This document shows positions 23,118 through 32,859 of a stretch of 64,000 bases of DNA, piece after piece. Position 1 is the stretch's first letter, and each line of letters starts with the position of its first letter. The DNA is from Sternotherus odoratus (taxonomy: Eukaryota > Chordata > Testudines > Kinosternidae). The DNA is taken from NCBI GenBank assembly GCA_032164245.1, contig JAVMKO010000009.1, forward strand, positions 82,750,712 to 82,814,711. The letters run 5' to 3'. The position numbers and the translations under genes were made by a program. Under the pieces are notes generated by a model. That model was not told the origin of the DNA, searched no databases, and saw only the letters and a program-made list of their open reading frames with translations.

Positions 23118-23225
23118 CTTATATTGCGGTAGTACTAGCAGGCCACAACCAGATTGAGCCCCACTGTGCTTGGAGCTGTACAAGTGTGTAGCAAATGACA
23201 CGCCCATGCCTTAAAGAGTTGCCAG
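23118..23225 (-). repeat. Ancient amniote LINE 3' end (L3/CR1-like)
   Basis: The blocks 'atattgcggtagtactagca' and 'ccccactgtgcttggagctg' parallel the complement of the 31680-31803 copy. It is diverged and short. Confidence 0.45.
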
Positions 23226-23747
23226 GGTGAGGAAATTGCCTTCTCTCCCGTTTCGTGTTCCTGTGTCTGATTGTGGAACCCGAAAGCTTGAAGATGATGT
23301 TCTGATGCAATTGAGAAACTGGTCAAAATCTAACTAGGGCAGAGAGCTTCTGAAATGATGCCAATATTGTCTTAAACAATCAACTCTGCCCTTCTTGTGT
23401 GGATGTCAAGGTTCAGGAGTTCCTCCAGAAGTAAAAATTAATGTGGCTTCCTTACCCCCATGTATCCAGATATATGGGTAAGACCAACTGATGTCACAAG
23501 TAGCACCAGATTTGGAATGATGTGTACAATTCTGTATGCTCTATTAGAGGAAGAACACTTCTGGGTATGAGAGGAATAAAAAGGGGGATAAAGACAACCT
23601 GGGGCATTACAGACCAGTCAGCTTAACTTCAGAACCTGGTAAGATGATCGGAGCAAATAATTAAACAATCAATTTGGAGACACTTAGAAAATAATAAGGG
23701 ATAAGTAACAGAGTGGATTTGTCAAGAACAAACCATGTCAAACCAAC

Positions 23748-24348
23748 TGTGGCAAAGCTTTGGCCTTCTCCCTGTGGGTACTGCACTTCCAGGTGGTTTG
23801 TGCTAGCCTCAGAGGCTCACTGTGATTAGTTAGGGGAGGTAGAAAGGGGGGGAGCCCTGGCCCACCCTCTACTCCGGGCTCCAGCCCAGGGACCCTAATA
23901 GTATCAGCTAAGATGGCTGACCTTTTAGGCACCAAACACAATACAATTCCCTGGGCTACTTCCCCACAGTAGTCCCCGCTTCTTCACACTCTGCTTCACC
24001 CTTACCGCAGGGCCTCCTTCCAAACTGCTCTCTGCTCCAACACCTCCAATCTGCTCTCTGCTCCAACGCCTTCAAACTGCTCTCTGCTCCAACGCCTCCA
24101 AACTGCTCTCTGCTCCAACGCCTCCCAAACTCCTGACACCCACACCCACCTGACTAAATGGGAAGGTTTTTAAATGATTTCAGCCAGCCCCTGATTGGCT
24201 CCAGGTGTCCCAATCAGGCTAGCTGTTTCTGCTCCTTTCTAGAACCTTCTCTGTTTGGCTAGCCAGGGAACAGGGACCTGCTCATCCTGAGGCTGATATA
24301 CTTCCCTTCCAGCACTCTCCTATACCCTTCTGGTCTGACTCCGTCACA
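23748..24348. mobile_element. Probable solo LTR of an endogenous retrovirus, inserted in CR1
   Basis: The 601-bp insert begins TGTGGCAAAG and ends CCGTCACA, with TG...CA ends and a TGTG/CACA inverted tip. CAAC flanks it on both sides (23744-23747 and 24349-24352), and the CR1 sequence is continuous if one copy is removed. No internal retroviral coding region or second LTR is seen, so it looks like a solo LTR. A 26-bp tandem repeat (24025-24128) lies within it. The assignment rests on ends, duplication and length, not on a matched family. Confidence 0.75.
24025..24128. repeat. 26-bp tandem repeat inside the LTR
   Basis: The word CTGCTCTCTGCTCCAACRCC starts at 24025, 24051, 24077 and 24103, so the period is exactly 26. 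Units differ by one or two bases. Confidence 0.93.
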
Positions 24349-24495
24349 CAACCTAATAGCTTTCTTTGACAGAGGAACAAGTCCTGTGGATGGGGGAAGC
24401 GAGGCAGATAGTAGATGTGATATATCTTGACTTTAGTAAGGCTTTTGATACGGTCTCGCATGACTGTTTCATAAACAAACTAGAGAAATACACCT

Positions 24496-25496
24496 CAGGG
24501 GTCGGGAACCTTTTTGACTCAGAGAGCCATATAATAGCCCCCCCCCGCCCCGGCCGTGCTCTCCTCCCTCCCCCCCCCCGCCGCCGCCGCCACTGCTGCT
24601 CCAGCCGCGCTCTCCTTCCCTCCCACCCCCCCCAACTGACCCACTCAGCCCGGTCTCTCCCCCCCAAACCTCCTTTCCTCCAACCCCCCCCAACTGACCC
24701 ACCCAGCCCGGTCTCTCCCCCACACCGCTTACCCCTGCTCCCAGCCCAGCCTCCCCCCAACGCCCCCTTGCACACCGCTTACCCCCCCCCCCGCGCTTAC
24801 TTGTTCGCTGGGTCACGCTGCTGTGACCCGACTCCAGCGAGGGAAGGAGAAGAGTGACACTCCCCCCAGCCTCGCGGTCAGAGCAGCGCCGCGCCACACC
24901 GCCTCCCCCACCCCCCAGCCTCGCGGTCAGAGCAGCGCCGCGCCACACCGCCTCCCCCGCCCCCCAGCCTCGCGGTCAGAGCAGCGCCGCGCCAGACAGC
25001 CTCCCCCGCCCCCCAGCCTCGCGGTCAGAGCAGCGCCGCGCCAGACCGCCTCCCCTGCCCCCCAGCCTCGCGGACAGAGCAGCGCCGCGCCACACAGCCT
25101 CCCCCGACCCCCAGCCTCGCGGACAGAGCAGCGCCGTGCCAGACCACCTCCCCCGCCCCCCAGCCTCGCGGACAGAGCAGCGCCGTGCCACACCGCTTCC
25201 CCCGCCCCCCAGCCTCGCGGACAGAGCAGCGCCGCGCCACACCGCCTCCCCCGTCCCCCAGCCTCGCGGACAGAGCAGCGCCGTGCCACACCGCTTCCCC
25301 CGCCCCCCAGCCTCGCGGACAGAGCAGCGCCGCGCCACACCGCCTCCCCCGTCCCCCAGCCTCGCGGACAGAGCAGCGCCGCGCCACACCGCCTCCCCCG
25401 TCCCCCAGCCTCGCGGACAGAGCAGCGCCGCGCGAGCCAGATCACAGTCTCAAAAGAGCCACACCTGGCTCGCGAGCCATAGGTTCCCGACCCCTG
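24496..25496. mobile_element. Non-autonomous hAT-like transposon with 49-bp array
   Basis: The left end CAGGGGTCGGGAACCT and right end AGGTTCCCGACCCCTG are perfect 16-bp inverted repeats. The sub-terminal parts 'ttttgactcagagagccat' and 'aagagccacacctggctcgc' recur in related turtle elements. It interrupts the CR1 reverse transcriptase region. A clean 8-bp target duplication is not visible: the left flank ends in ACACCT and the right begins with CCCTAGAT. The hAT call therefore rests on the termini. The interior is low complexity: a C-rich stretch with a 58-bp duplication (CAACTGACCCA at 24633 and 24691), then the 49-bp array. There is no transposase. Confidence 0.85.
24862..25435. repeat. 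49-bp minisatellite, 12 copies, no length variation
   Basis: The landmark AGCCTCGCGG begins at 24868, 24917, 24966, 25015, 25064 and so on to 25407, always 49 bases apart. Units vary only by substitutions (for example CGCGGTCAG in the first four and CGCGGACAG in the rest, and CACACC versus CAGACC). Because 49 is not a multiple of three and the unit has no stop codon in most frames, long Pro/Ala/Arg-rich or Gly/Ala/Arg-rich open frames appear on both strands. They are artefacts of the repeat. Confidence 0.95.
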
Positions 25497-25605
25497 CCCT
25501 AGATGGAGCTACTCTAAGGTGGGTGAATAACAATGGAAACCATTCCCAGAGAGTAGTTATTCGTGGTTCAAAGTCAAGCTGGATAGGCATATCAAGTAGT
25601 GTGTC

Positions 25606-26744
25606 CCTCAGGAGGAGGTGCTGACTCCAGGAAAAAAATTAGCGGGTGTTTAGTACCCACTGGCAGCTAAGCTCTCCCCTTCTCCCCAGGTCTTTCCGTT
25701 GACTTCTGTGGATGTTGAATCAGGGCCAGGCACCAGGAGAGGAGGAGACACAGACATAAATAAGGCAGCCATGAGATGGAAGAAAGTGCCAAATGGAGCA
25801 TTAAAATCAAATACTGTAGGAGAAATAAATGGGAGCGAGTGAGTGAGCATTGCACTGTTCATAGGGAAGGAGGATACTGCTGTAGCTAACACCTTGGACT
25901 AGAGCTGAGGTCCAGATGATGAGTCATGAACAGATTTGTACTTCCTGGTTTTGTAGAAGGCCTGGATGGGCCATATGGCCTCTTTCCTTACCCTTAATGT
26001 TCTCCTCTTCCTTCCTATCTTAACCCCAAAACAACCCATCAATAGACTTTATTCACAGATGTGGTAAGAGAGGTGGCAAGGGTCTGGTGATTCAGAGTAA
26101 TGGCTAAGAGAAGGAGAATAAGATGGTCGTAAATCCCAGGTAAACTATTTTTCTCATGTGCCCTATGATGTATCACTGTGTGTAGGTGCTGGGGAGGTAA
26201 CACCTTCCCTATCTGAGTGCAAGGGCAGCCAGGATTAAATCACCCTGTTTGTAAAGGAGCCAGTAAAAGTTAACTAGCCATCGCTTCCTCGGAGAGCAGT
26301 AATCACGTCCAGTCCCCTCCATCACTCGCCGGTGAGAGACACTGGATTTCATGGAGGAGGAACTGAGAATGGCTTGTCAGCCCCTCCTCCTGCTAAGATT
26401 GATTTAAACAACCAATCCGGACTGATTTCAGTTAGCAGGTGGGTAGGGATCTGTATCCATTTGCTTTGACCCGAGGTGATGTTGTCAGTTTCAAGAGCTA
26501 AGCTCAAATTAAGTCAAGGTCGGACTCATAAAAACGATGTGTCCGTTTGGCCAGTAAATCACCTCCATTATTGGCATCTTCCAGAAAATCAATTTACCAG
26601 CAGTAGGTTGTTACCCTGTCCCACTGCTTGGGGAGCTGACAAAGAAAGAGAAGCGTTATAACAGCAGCGCCTCACAATTGCATGCCTTGCTGGGCTAGCA
26701 GCAGAGAGCAGAGACCAAGTTGGAATTGGACCCATGACCTTGTC
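25606..26744. other. Intronic sequence, nothing recognised
   Basis: Mixed-composition sequence after the CR1 break. No element ends, splice-flanked coding segment or RNA gene was noticed. Confidence 0.5.
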
Positions 26745-27160
26745 TCAAAGAAAGGGAGTTTGAGAGAGGCACTGGAAATGATAAACAGGGGTGAGCTTGC
26801 ATTGGAAGAAAGGTTGCAGAAGAATGGGACTGTTTAGAAGAGAGACAGTTAGCTAGGGGTGAAATAATGCATGGTATAAAAAGGCTAAATTGGGCACTTC
26901 GGTTTACTGTTTCATAATAGAAGAACCAGGGGTCAGACAAAGAAACCGAAAGACAAATTTAAATCTGACTTGTTTTTACAGAACATCTCATTACCCCATG
27001 CAACTCATTGCCACTGGATAGCACGGAGGCCAAGCAGTCAGTAAGATCTGAGAAGGAATTCTCCATCAATGCATGTAATGGGAACAACCACTGTTATATG
27101 GGCTATAAACCTTCGTGGTTCAAGGTGTAAGCCAACCTCTGATTGAAGGTGTTAAAAAGA
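26745..27160 (+). mobile_element. CR1 LINE reverse transcriptase C-terminal fragment (old)
   Basis: The stretch includes 'gaatgggactgtttagaaga' (the G-L-F block), 'gaaataatgcatggtataaa', 'agaagaaccaggggtcagac', 'catgcaactcattgccactg' and 'gatctgagaaggaattctcc'. These follow the order of a diverged CR1 subfamily from the end of the reverse transcriptase into the 3' part. Several frame breaks are present. Confidence 0.7.
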
Positions 27161-27164
27161 AACA

Positions 27165-30136
27165 CTGTATGGACAGATTATTCTGTAATAGTCCAACGTG
27201 AGATTTCTTGTACCTTACTTTGAACCATCTGGTATGAGACCAGGCAGTGGACAAAATGTGTCACTGCTTTGACCCAGCCTAGCCCAAGTTCTTCGCCCAA
27301 GGAGCACAAGCTGGTGGCAAAGATGTTACAGGTTGTGATTCACCGAGAGTCTGTTTTCATCTGAGAATGCAAACATTAAAGAAGGGTGTTCTGTTAACTT
27401 GTGAAATAGTATATAGAGACTCATAGCTATGCATTCATCAAAGAACAAACTGGTATTGTGGAAGAGACCACCAAACCCTGAATGAAAACTTCTGCTGGTT
27501 CATTAGTGAAGGCCTCGTTAGCCAGTGTTTTTCTTTTGGGGTGAGGACAGCTAAAATTACTTCTTAACATTAATTTTGTCTAAGGAACACAACGTAAATA
27601 CTAAACTCCTACTGGGCAGAGTATAATGCTCTGTGGAGGGTATTATAATCTTCTTGTTGTGCTAGGAGTCTATTGAAATGTGAAATTCCTTCAGGGAAAC
27701 ATTTCCATTTGTGTGATGATATGTCATTTCATGATACCATTTGGGCATGCAGGGAGATAGAACTTGTATCTACTAATGGAAACTTGAATTTTGAGAAATA
27801 AGTGGCAGTGATCTCTAGCTTAGCAGAAAGATGCTTTTCTTTAACTGTCTGTATGTAATTCAAACCTGAAGATTGCTAGTAGATTTCTGAACAGTGGGCT
27901 AAGGGTGGGTGTCATGGGTATTTCCTTTCAGAGCAGGTGAAAAAACAGCTGACATTCTTGGTTGTTTTCCTCAGTGCTGAAAATGACTTTTCCAGACCCA
28001 ATGTCTGTCTCCATTTTATTAACATTTGATTAGCAACTATTCCTTACTGTGCTGAGTTTGAAATAGGAGTACAATTAGGAACAGGTTTCTTCTCTGCCTC
28101 TTTTATACTGCCAAGGTGTAGCAAAGTAAAACTCCCCCAAGTCAACCACAATTCAGACCTCTCCCAACAAAAACGAGCTCCCTGTTGTTTTCTTTATAAT
28201 GCCCCACCCCCTGCTTTTTGTTTCACGCATGCTGCCAATGGATGTTGAGTTTAACATACTATATAGTTTGCTGCCAGCGAGACTGAGCAACGTCTCTGGT
28301 TTAATAAGTCATGCGGCATTACATACATTGCACCGCACCAGCACAAAATGACATTTCTGGGGAACAGAATTCTCCCCACGCACAGTCACTTGCAGGATCG
28401 GGGCTGCCATCTTCAGGGTGCATGATGTGAGTGGAGCCAGTGAATGGAAAAGGAATGGAGGGAAGGGTGTCCCCCACTCCGCGCCGTCTGGAGCTGGTGG
28501 ACTATATAATGCTAACTGGTACTTGTGAATAAAAGAACCAAATTTGGTTCTTGTCATTTTAGGATTAGTAGGTGCGTGTGGGGTGGTGATGGTGGAGGAA
28601 GGATTGATTCTTTTTGTTACATGCTTGTATATGGTCAAGCCACAATGCTCAAAACACATGCGTTTAAAATTACTGCGCCTTTTGGAATGGGTCGCTTTTC
28701 TCCAGTCTTGCTTGTGATCAGATAATGATCTCTGTAAGCAGAACAGCTACAGCTGTGTTTCATACATACTCCTGGATGATAGACTGAGCCTGTCAAAGGG
28801 GAAAGCATCACATTAAATTTGCAGCTTTCCCATGATTCAGTCAGGATTTAAATACCCCCATAAATTGTCAAATGTTGCAGGTTTAAAGGCCAGGATTCCA
28901 CTCGTGGGTTGTTGTTGTTTTTTTTAAATCAAAGTAGTGTTTTCAGAAGCTGGGTATTTAAGAGAAAACCCTTGACTTAGTGGGCATTTCAAGCATGGTT
29001 TCCAAATTCTGTCCATTTGCATTACTGTCTAGTGGTGAGTGGGTGTAGGCTTGTTTGCAAAAGGAATCCTAGGTTCATCGTTTTAAAGTACCCCTGAGTC
29101 GCCTGGAAGAAGCCACCCAAAAAGAGTCGATACTATTGACCATTTGGGTGCTTAGATCTCCTGAACCCCATTGCTGTGACTTATCCCTAGTATGCCATTC
29201 CCTGAGGCATAGCAACAGCATCGGCAGCGGAAGTGAGAGTCCAAAATAAGGACAGTTTCTGTATTACATTTTTCTGTAATTGTGTAGATTTGATTATTAC
29301 ATTTCCATGAGAATTCCGAATATTATTTTAGCTGCAAACTCAATCTCCATCTTTTCCAGTGTGTGTTTGATCATCTTCCAAAGGCTTATTACAAATATGC
29401 TAAGAATTTCAGCAAAACTCTTGGAACATTTTTATTAAATTCTTGCAGTCATGCAAACTAAATTATAGGACAGATATGTTCACCAGAAGACTACAAATAT
29501 GAATTCAAACTTCCCTCGGCTCCTAAGGGAATTTTTCATTTGACAGAAATCATCTGTATTCACCCTAATAAACAATTCATTTCACCGCTGAGTTTGTTTT
29601 CTATTTTATTTTTTTAAATGATGTTGCAATGAATGCTTTTTGGCTTAAAAGGGCAGGGTAGTTCTGGCTCAATTTTGGTACGTCATCTGGGTTTGTAGGC
29701 ATGATTTCAGCGTTTGTTATCGTATACTGAAGTGGGTGGTGTGCAATGCTGTGAATCTTGAGTCTAAGACAAGAGTGCAAAATTAGGTGACAGTTTAAGG
29801 AGTGAAATACAGATTTCTGTTTCAGGGCCATAAAAATATGATTAAAAATGTGTTGTAATTGTTACTGTGCTTATATTTAGAATAGGAAACCCTGATGGTG
29901 GTTGGTAAGGTGCAAGGTTATGTACAAAGCACTCATTAAGAAAGATGAGCAATAGAACTTTTCACCAGTGGCCAGTTCAAATCCAGCTGGGTCATTGGGT
30001 GTATATTTGCCCCTTCTGTTTTTATCTGTAAATCCGGTCATTGTGCAGGTATGAATTATCTGTCGATTAAACCTATATATAATGTACAACAAACTGGAAT
30101 GCCTTAGACCAACAGTTCTCAAACTGCATGCACTTT
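27165..30136. other. Intronic sequence without recognised elements
   Basis: About 3 kb of AT-rich sequence. I saw no clear repeat family, no palindromic element ends and no coding frame with protein-like conservation. It may contain old repeats beyond recognition by eye. Confidence 0.45.
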
Positions 30137-30970
30137 GGACAACAGGATTAGAATTCAAAATTACCTTGACAAATTGGAGAATTGCTCTGAAATTGCCACA
30201 ATGAAATTCAATGAAGAGAAGTACGAAGTACTACACGTAGGAAGGAAAAATAAAATGCATAGCTACAAAATGGAGACTAACTGGCTAGGCAGTGGTACTG
30301 CTGAAATGGATCTGGAGGTTACAGTGGATCACAAATTAAATAGGCGTCACCAGTGCTAGCAACTCCACCCCGTAGGGAACCAAATTGCTACTGAAATGCC
30401 AACAACAGAGATGGAGTGCTCTGTGGTTGGTGGCCCATACCCCAAGCTGGGGGTGATGGGCAGAGAGAGAGAGTGTGTGAGGTAGTTGCGAAAAAGGCAA
30501 ACACAGTATCATTCTGGGGTGTATTAACAGGAGTGTTGGATTAGGACGCAGAAGATAATTGTCCCACGCTACTCAGTGCTGATGAAGCCTCAGCTGGAGT
30601 GTCCAATTCTGGGTGCCACATTTGAGGAAAGATGTCTTGGAGAGAGTCTAGACGACATAAAAAAAACGATAAAAGGTTTAGAAAACCTGACCTATGAGGG
30701 AAGGTTAAAATAACTGGGCTGCTTAATCTTGAGGGGAAAAAAAGACTACGGGGGATCTGATAACAGCCTTCAAATATATTAAGGGCTGTTATAAAAGGGC
30801 CAGGAATCAATTGTTCTCTATGCCCACTGAAGATGGAACAAGAAGTAATGCGCTTAATCTGCAGTCTGGGCTGGTCTAGATTTACTTGGTCCTGCCTCAG
30901 TACAGGGTGCTGGACATGACTATAGATGGCCCTTTGAGCCCTACATTTCAATGATTCTGTGAAATTATAT
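30137..30970 (+). mobile_element. CR1 LINE 3' half, interrupted
   Basis: The translation from 30202 gives MKFNEEKYEVLHVGRKNKMH then TAEMDLEVTVDHKLN, a conserved CR1 reverse transcriptase stretch. After about 130 bp of unrelated sequence (roughly 30357-30485) it resumes with 'ggggtgtattaacaggagtg', 'cagctggagtgtccaattct', 'acctatgagggaaggttaaa' and the 3' end near 30970. Stops and small indels show it is dead. Confidence 0.85.
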
Positions 30971-31009
30971 ATATTCAATGCTTAAATACCAAAGGGATAA
31001 GTGCCTTAC

Positions 31010-31015
<6 letters not shown>

Positions 31016-31070
<55 letters not shown>

Positions 31071-31105
31071 ACTCACTCACTCACTCACTCACTCACACAC
31101 ACACA
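31016..31105. repeat. Compound (CT)n(CACT)n(CA)n microsatellite
   Basis: CT dinucleotides run from 31016 to about 31066, then the tetramer CACT to about 31094, then CA. It starts about 45 bases after the CR1 3' end. Ser-Leu and Leu-Thr-His runs in open frames here are products of the repeat. Confidence 0.96.
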
Positions 31106-31679
31106 TGAACATATTCCCACAATTTGTTCTATATTTTGGATTGGGTGCATTACAGAGCTGTGGTGTATTTTTGGCATTATGGTTTGGCAGAGAGGTAATA
31201 TGACTATAAACTCTTACAGCTGGATAAATTGTGCTTAAGTTAAAACTTGCTCATTGTTACATACTACTTTACTGATCATTACACTGTATAGTTTTCTGCC
31301 TCTTACCGTAGACTTGAAACCACAAGATGTGAACTAGCTTTAATGACAGGGCAACATTTAGGTTTAGTTGCTATTTAAAGAGAAAGAAACTTATATTCAG
31401 TTCACCAAATATAATTTCACGAAACATGTAGACTGTAGTAATTGTTACTTAATAACTTGTGGATGTTACTTTTGCAGAGGCCAAAGCACCTAACGGTATT
31501 CACATGGGAGCTGTACGTTATCAAAGGGATTTTCAGCGCTGGCCTCACACTGCTCCTAGAGAAGTTGGTTTATGTTTTACCCTTGACTTCAGTGTGAGCA
31601 GAGGTAGGCAAACACTGAAATGTTTATGCCATAACTTAAGCCCCACTTATACCTCTTCAATGGCATGACTAGTGGAAAC

Positions 31680-31803
31680 GTCTGCTTAGGCTGTAAACTC
31701 CTTGGGGCGGGGAGCAGTTTTTGTTCTGTGCCTTTCAGACCCCGGGCTGCCGGGGGCTGGTCTGTGACTGCGGCTCCTGTGTACCACAAGTAATAAAATG
31801 TAG
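31680..31803 (+). repeat. Ancient amniote LINE 3' end (L3/CR1-like)
   Basis: The order 'ctgtaaactccttggggcgg', 'cagtttttgttctgtgcctt', 'tggtctgtgactgcggctcc' and 'ccacaagtaataaaatg' marks a sense-strand copy of a common amniote repeat tail. It is the fullest of the four copies in the window. Confidence 0.6.
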
Positions 31804-31855
31804 CTTGAATTGAAAACCACTAAATCAAGCGCTGCCTAAGGGCAGTTTGTGTCAA

Positions 31856-32069
31856 AGGGGTGTTAGCCTGACGTGGCCTAAGTGTCCCCTGGAGCCTGCT
31901 GCCGCACGCTAGGCGTCCCGGAGTGTGCTTTGATCTACCCTGCTTGGAAACAGGAGGAGATTAAAGCGCACCAGGGAACTTTCAGGGGGTGGCAGTGAGG
32001 ACCCCCCCGGGCCCTCGGCGTGCGGCAGGCTAGCACGAGGTAGATTCATGCTCAGATTGCTGCTAACTA
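31856..32069. repeat. Putative DNA-transposon fragment
   Basis: The stretch carries 'attaaagcgcaccagggaac' and 'gtgcggcaggctagcacgag', blocks I associate with a short turtle DNA transposon. It abuts the MITE that follows. No paired termini were established. Confidence 0.35.
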
Positions 32070-32291
32070 AGGCCTGGTCTACACTGGGAATATCCATCAG
32101 CAGAGCTACATGTCGGAGGGGTGTGAAAATTCCCCCCTCCCCTCCAAGATGTAGCCATGCCGATCTAACATCCGGCGTAGACAGCGCTACCAAAGTCTTC
32201 TCAAGCTAGCTACCACCTCAGGGGAGAGGGGGTGGGTTAACTGCAGCGATGGGTCTTCAGTCGCCGAAGTGTCCATGTAGACAAGCCCTAG
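32070..32291. mobile_element. MITE with CTGGTCTACAC / GTAGACAAGCCCTAG ends
   Basis: The left end reads AAGGCCTGGTCTACACTGGG and the right end CATGTAGACAAGCCCTAGG, an imperfect inverted pair typical of turtle short DNA transposons. The interior has no coding capacity. Confidence 0.65.
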
Positions 32292-32807
32292 GAGTAATTT
32301 CCTGCCGCGTTTCTGGGGCAAAGCCGAGCTACAAAGAGGGGTAAAATCCAGCCCTCTCCCCTGGAGCAGTGGGGGGCCGGCTGGCGGCAGAGCTGTGAGT
32401 GATGTGGGGATCCTTGCTGGGTGCGCACTCTGCAGACCTCTCCCCTAGTGCATCACTGATGGGTTGGGAAGCCATTGGGAAGGGGAGAAATATGCCCCCT
32501 CCTGAGCACTCATGATCGGCCATTCCCTAGCCTGGCTCCCTGAGCCAGTGGTAAGACTCCGATCGTTGGCAGCTGAGGGAGCGACGGGGACAGGGGGCCT
32601 CTGCCGCCTGGCTTCTGGGAGAAGGAGGAGGAGATGGAGATGAGGCTTCCAGTCTAGAGGTGGGCCCGAGGGTTTAGGTGAGGGAGAGCATCTTCCTTCA
32701 CCCTCTTCTGAGCCCGCTTCCTGTCTGCCGTTTCCACAGAGGGTCCTGCTCTCGCTTGCAGGGAAGGGCAGGGAGACTCTTGTGTGGATGAAAATGTGGA
32801 TGAAAAT

Positions 32808-32855
32808 GGCCGTCGGGCCACATGTGGCCGGCGGGCCGTAGTTTGCCCATCCCTG
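32808..32855. repeat. hAT-like transposon terminal fragment
   Basis: The block 'gccacatgtggccggcgggc' followed by 'cgtagtttgcccatccctg' matches one terminus of a hAT-type element (the other end would begin caggg(g/a)tgggcaaact). Only this end is present. Confidence 0.6.
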
Positions 32856-32859
32856 ATCT

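Larger units (their letters stand above)
23590..25605 (+). mobile_element. CR1 LINE, split by an LTR and a hAT element
   Basis: The CR1 segments are 23590-23747, 24349-24495 and 25497-25605. In order they hold 'gcattacagaccagtcagct', the frame VDVIYLDFSKAFDTVSHD (the reverse transcriptase motif A region with F-S-K-A-F-D) and 'ggtgggtgaataacaatgga' then 'cagagagtagttattcgtgg'. The pieces are colinear with the turtle CR1 consensus once the insertions at 23748-24348 and 24496-25496 are set aside. The copy stops at about 25605. Confidence 0.88.

Noticed and set aside
24496..25496. CpG island promoter
   Set aside because: The CpG density comes entirely from the minisatellite within a transposon. 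No transcription start features or downstream gene are visible.
24353..25624. Frames of 120-256 codons rich in Pro/Ala/Arg or Gly/Ala/Arg
   Set aside because: A 49-bp unit without stops gives open frames in several phases. The N-terminal part of the 24366 frame is CR1 reverse transcriptase running into a hAT insert.
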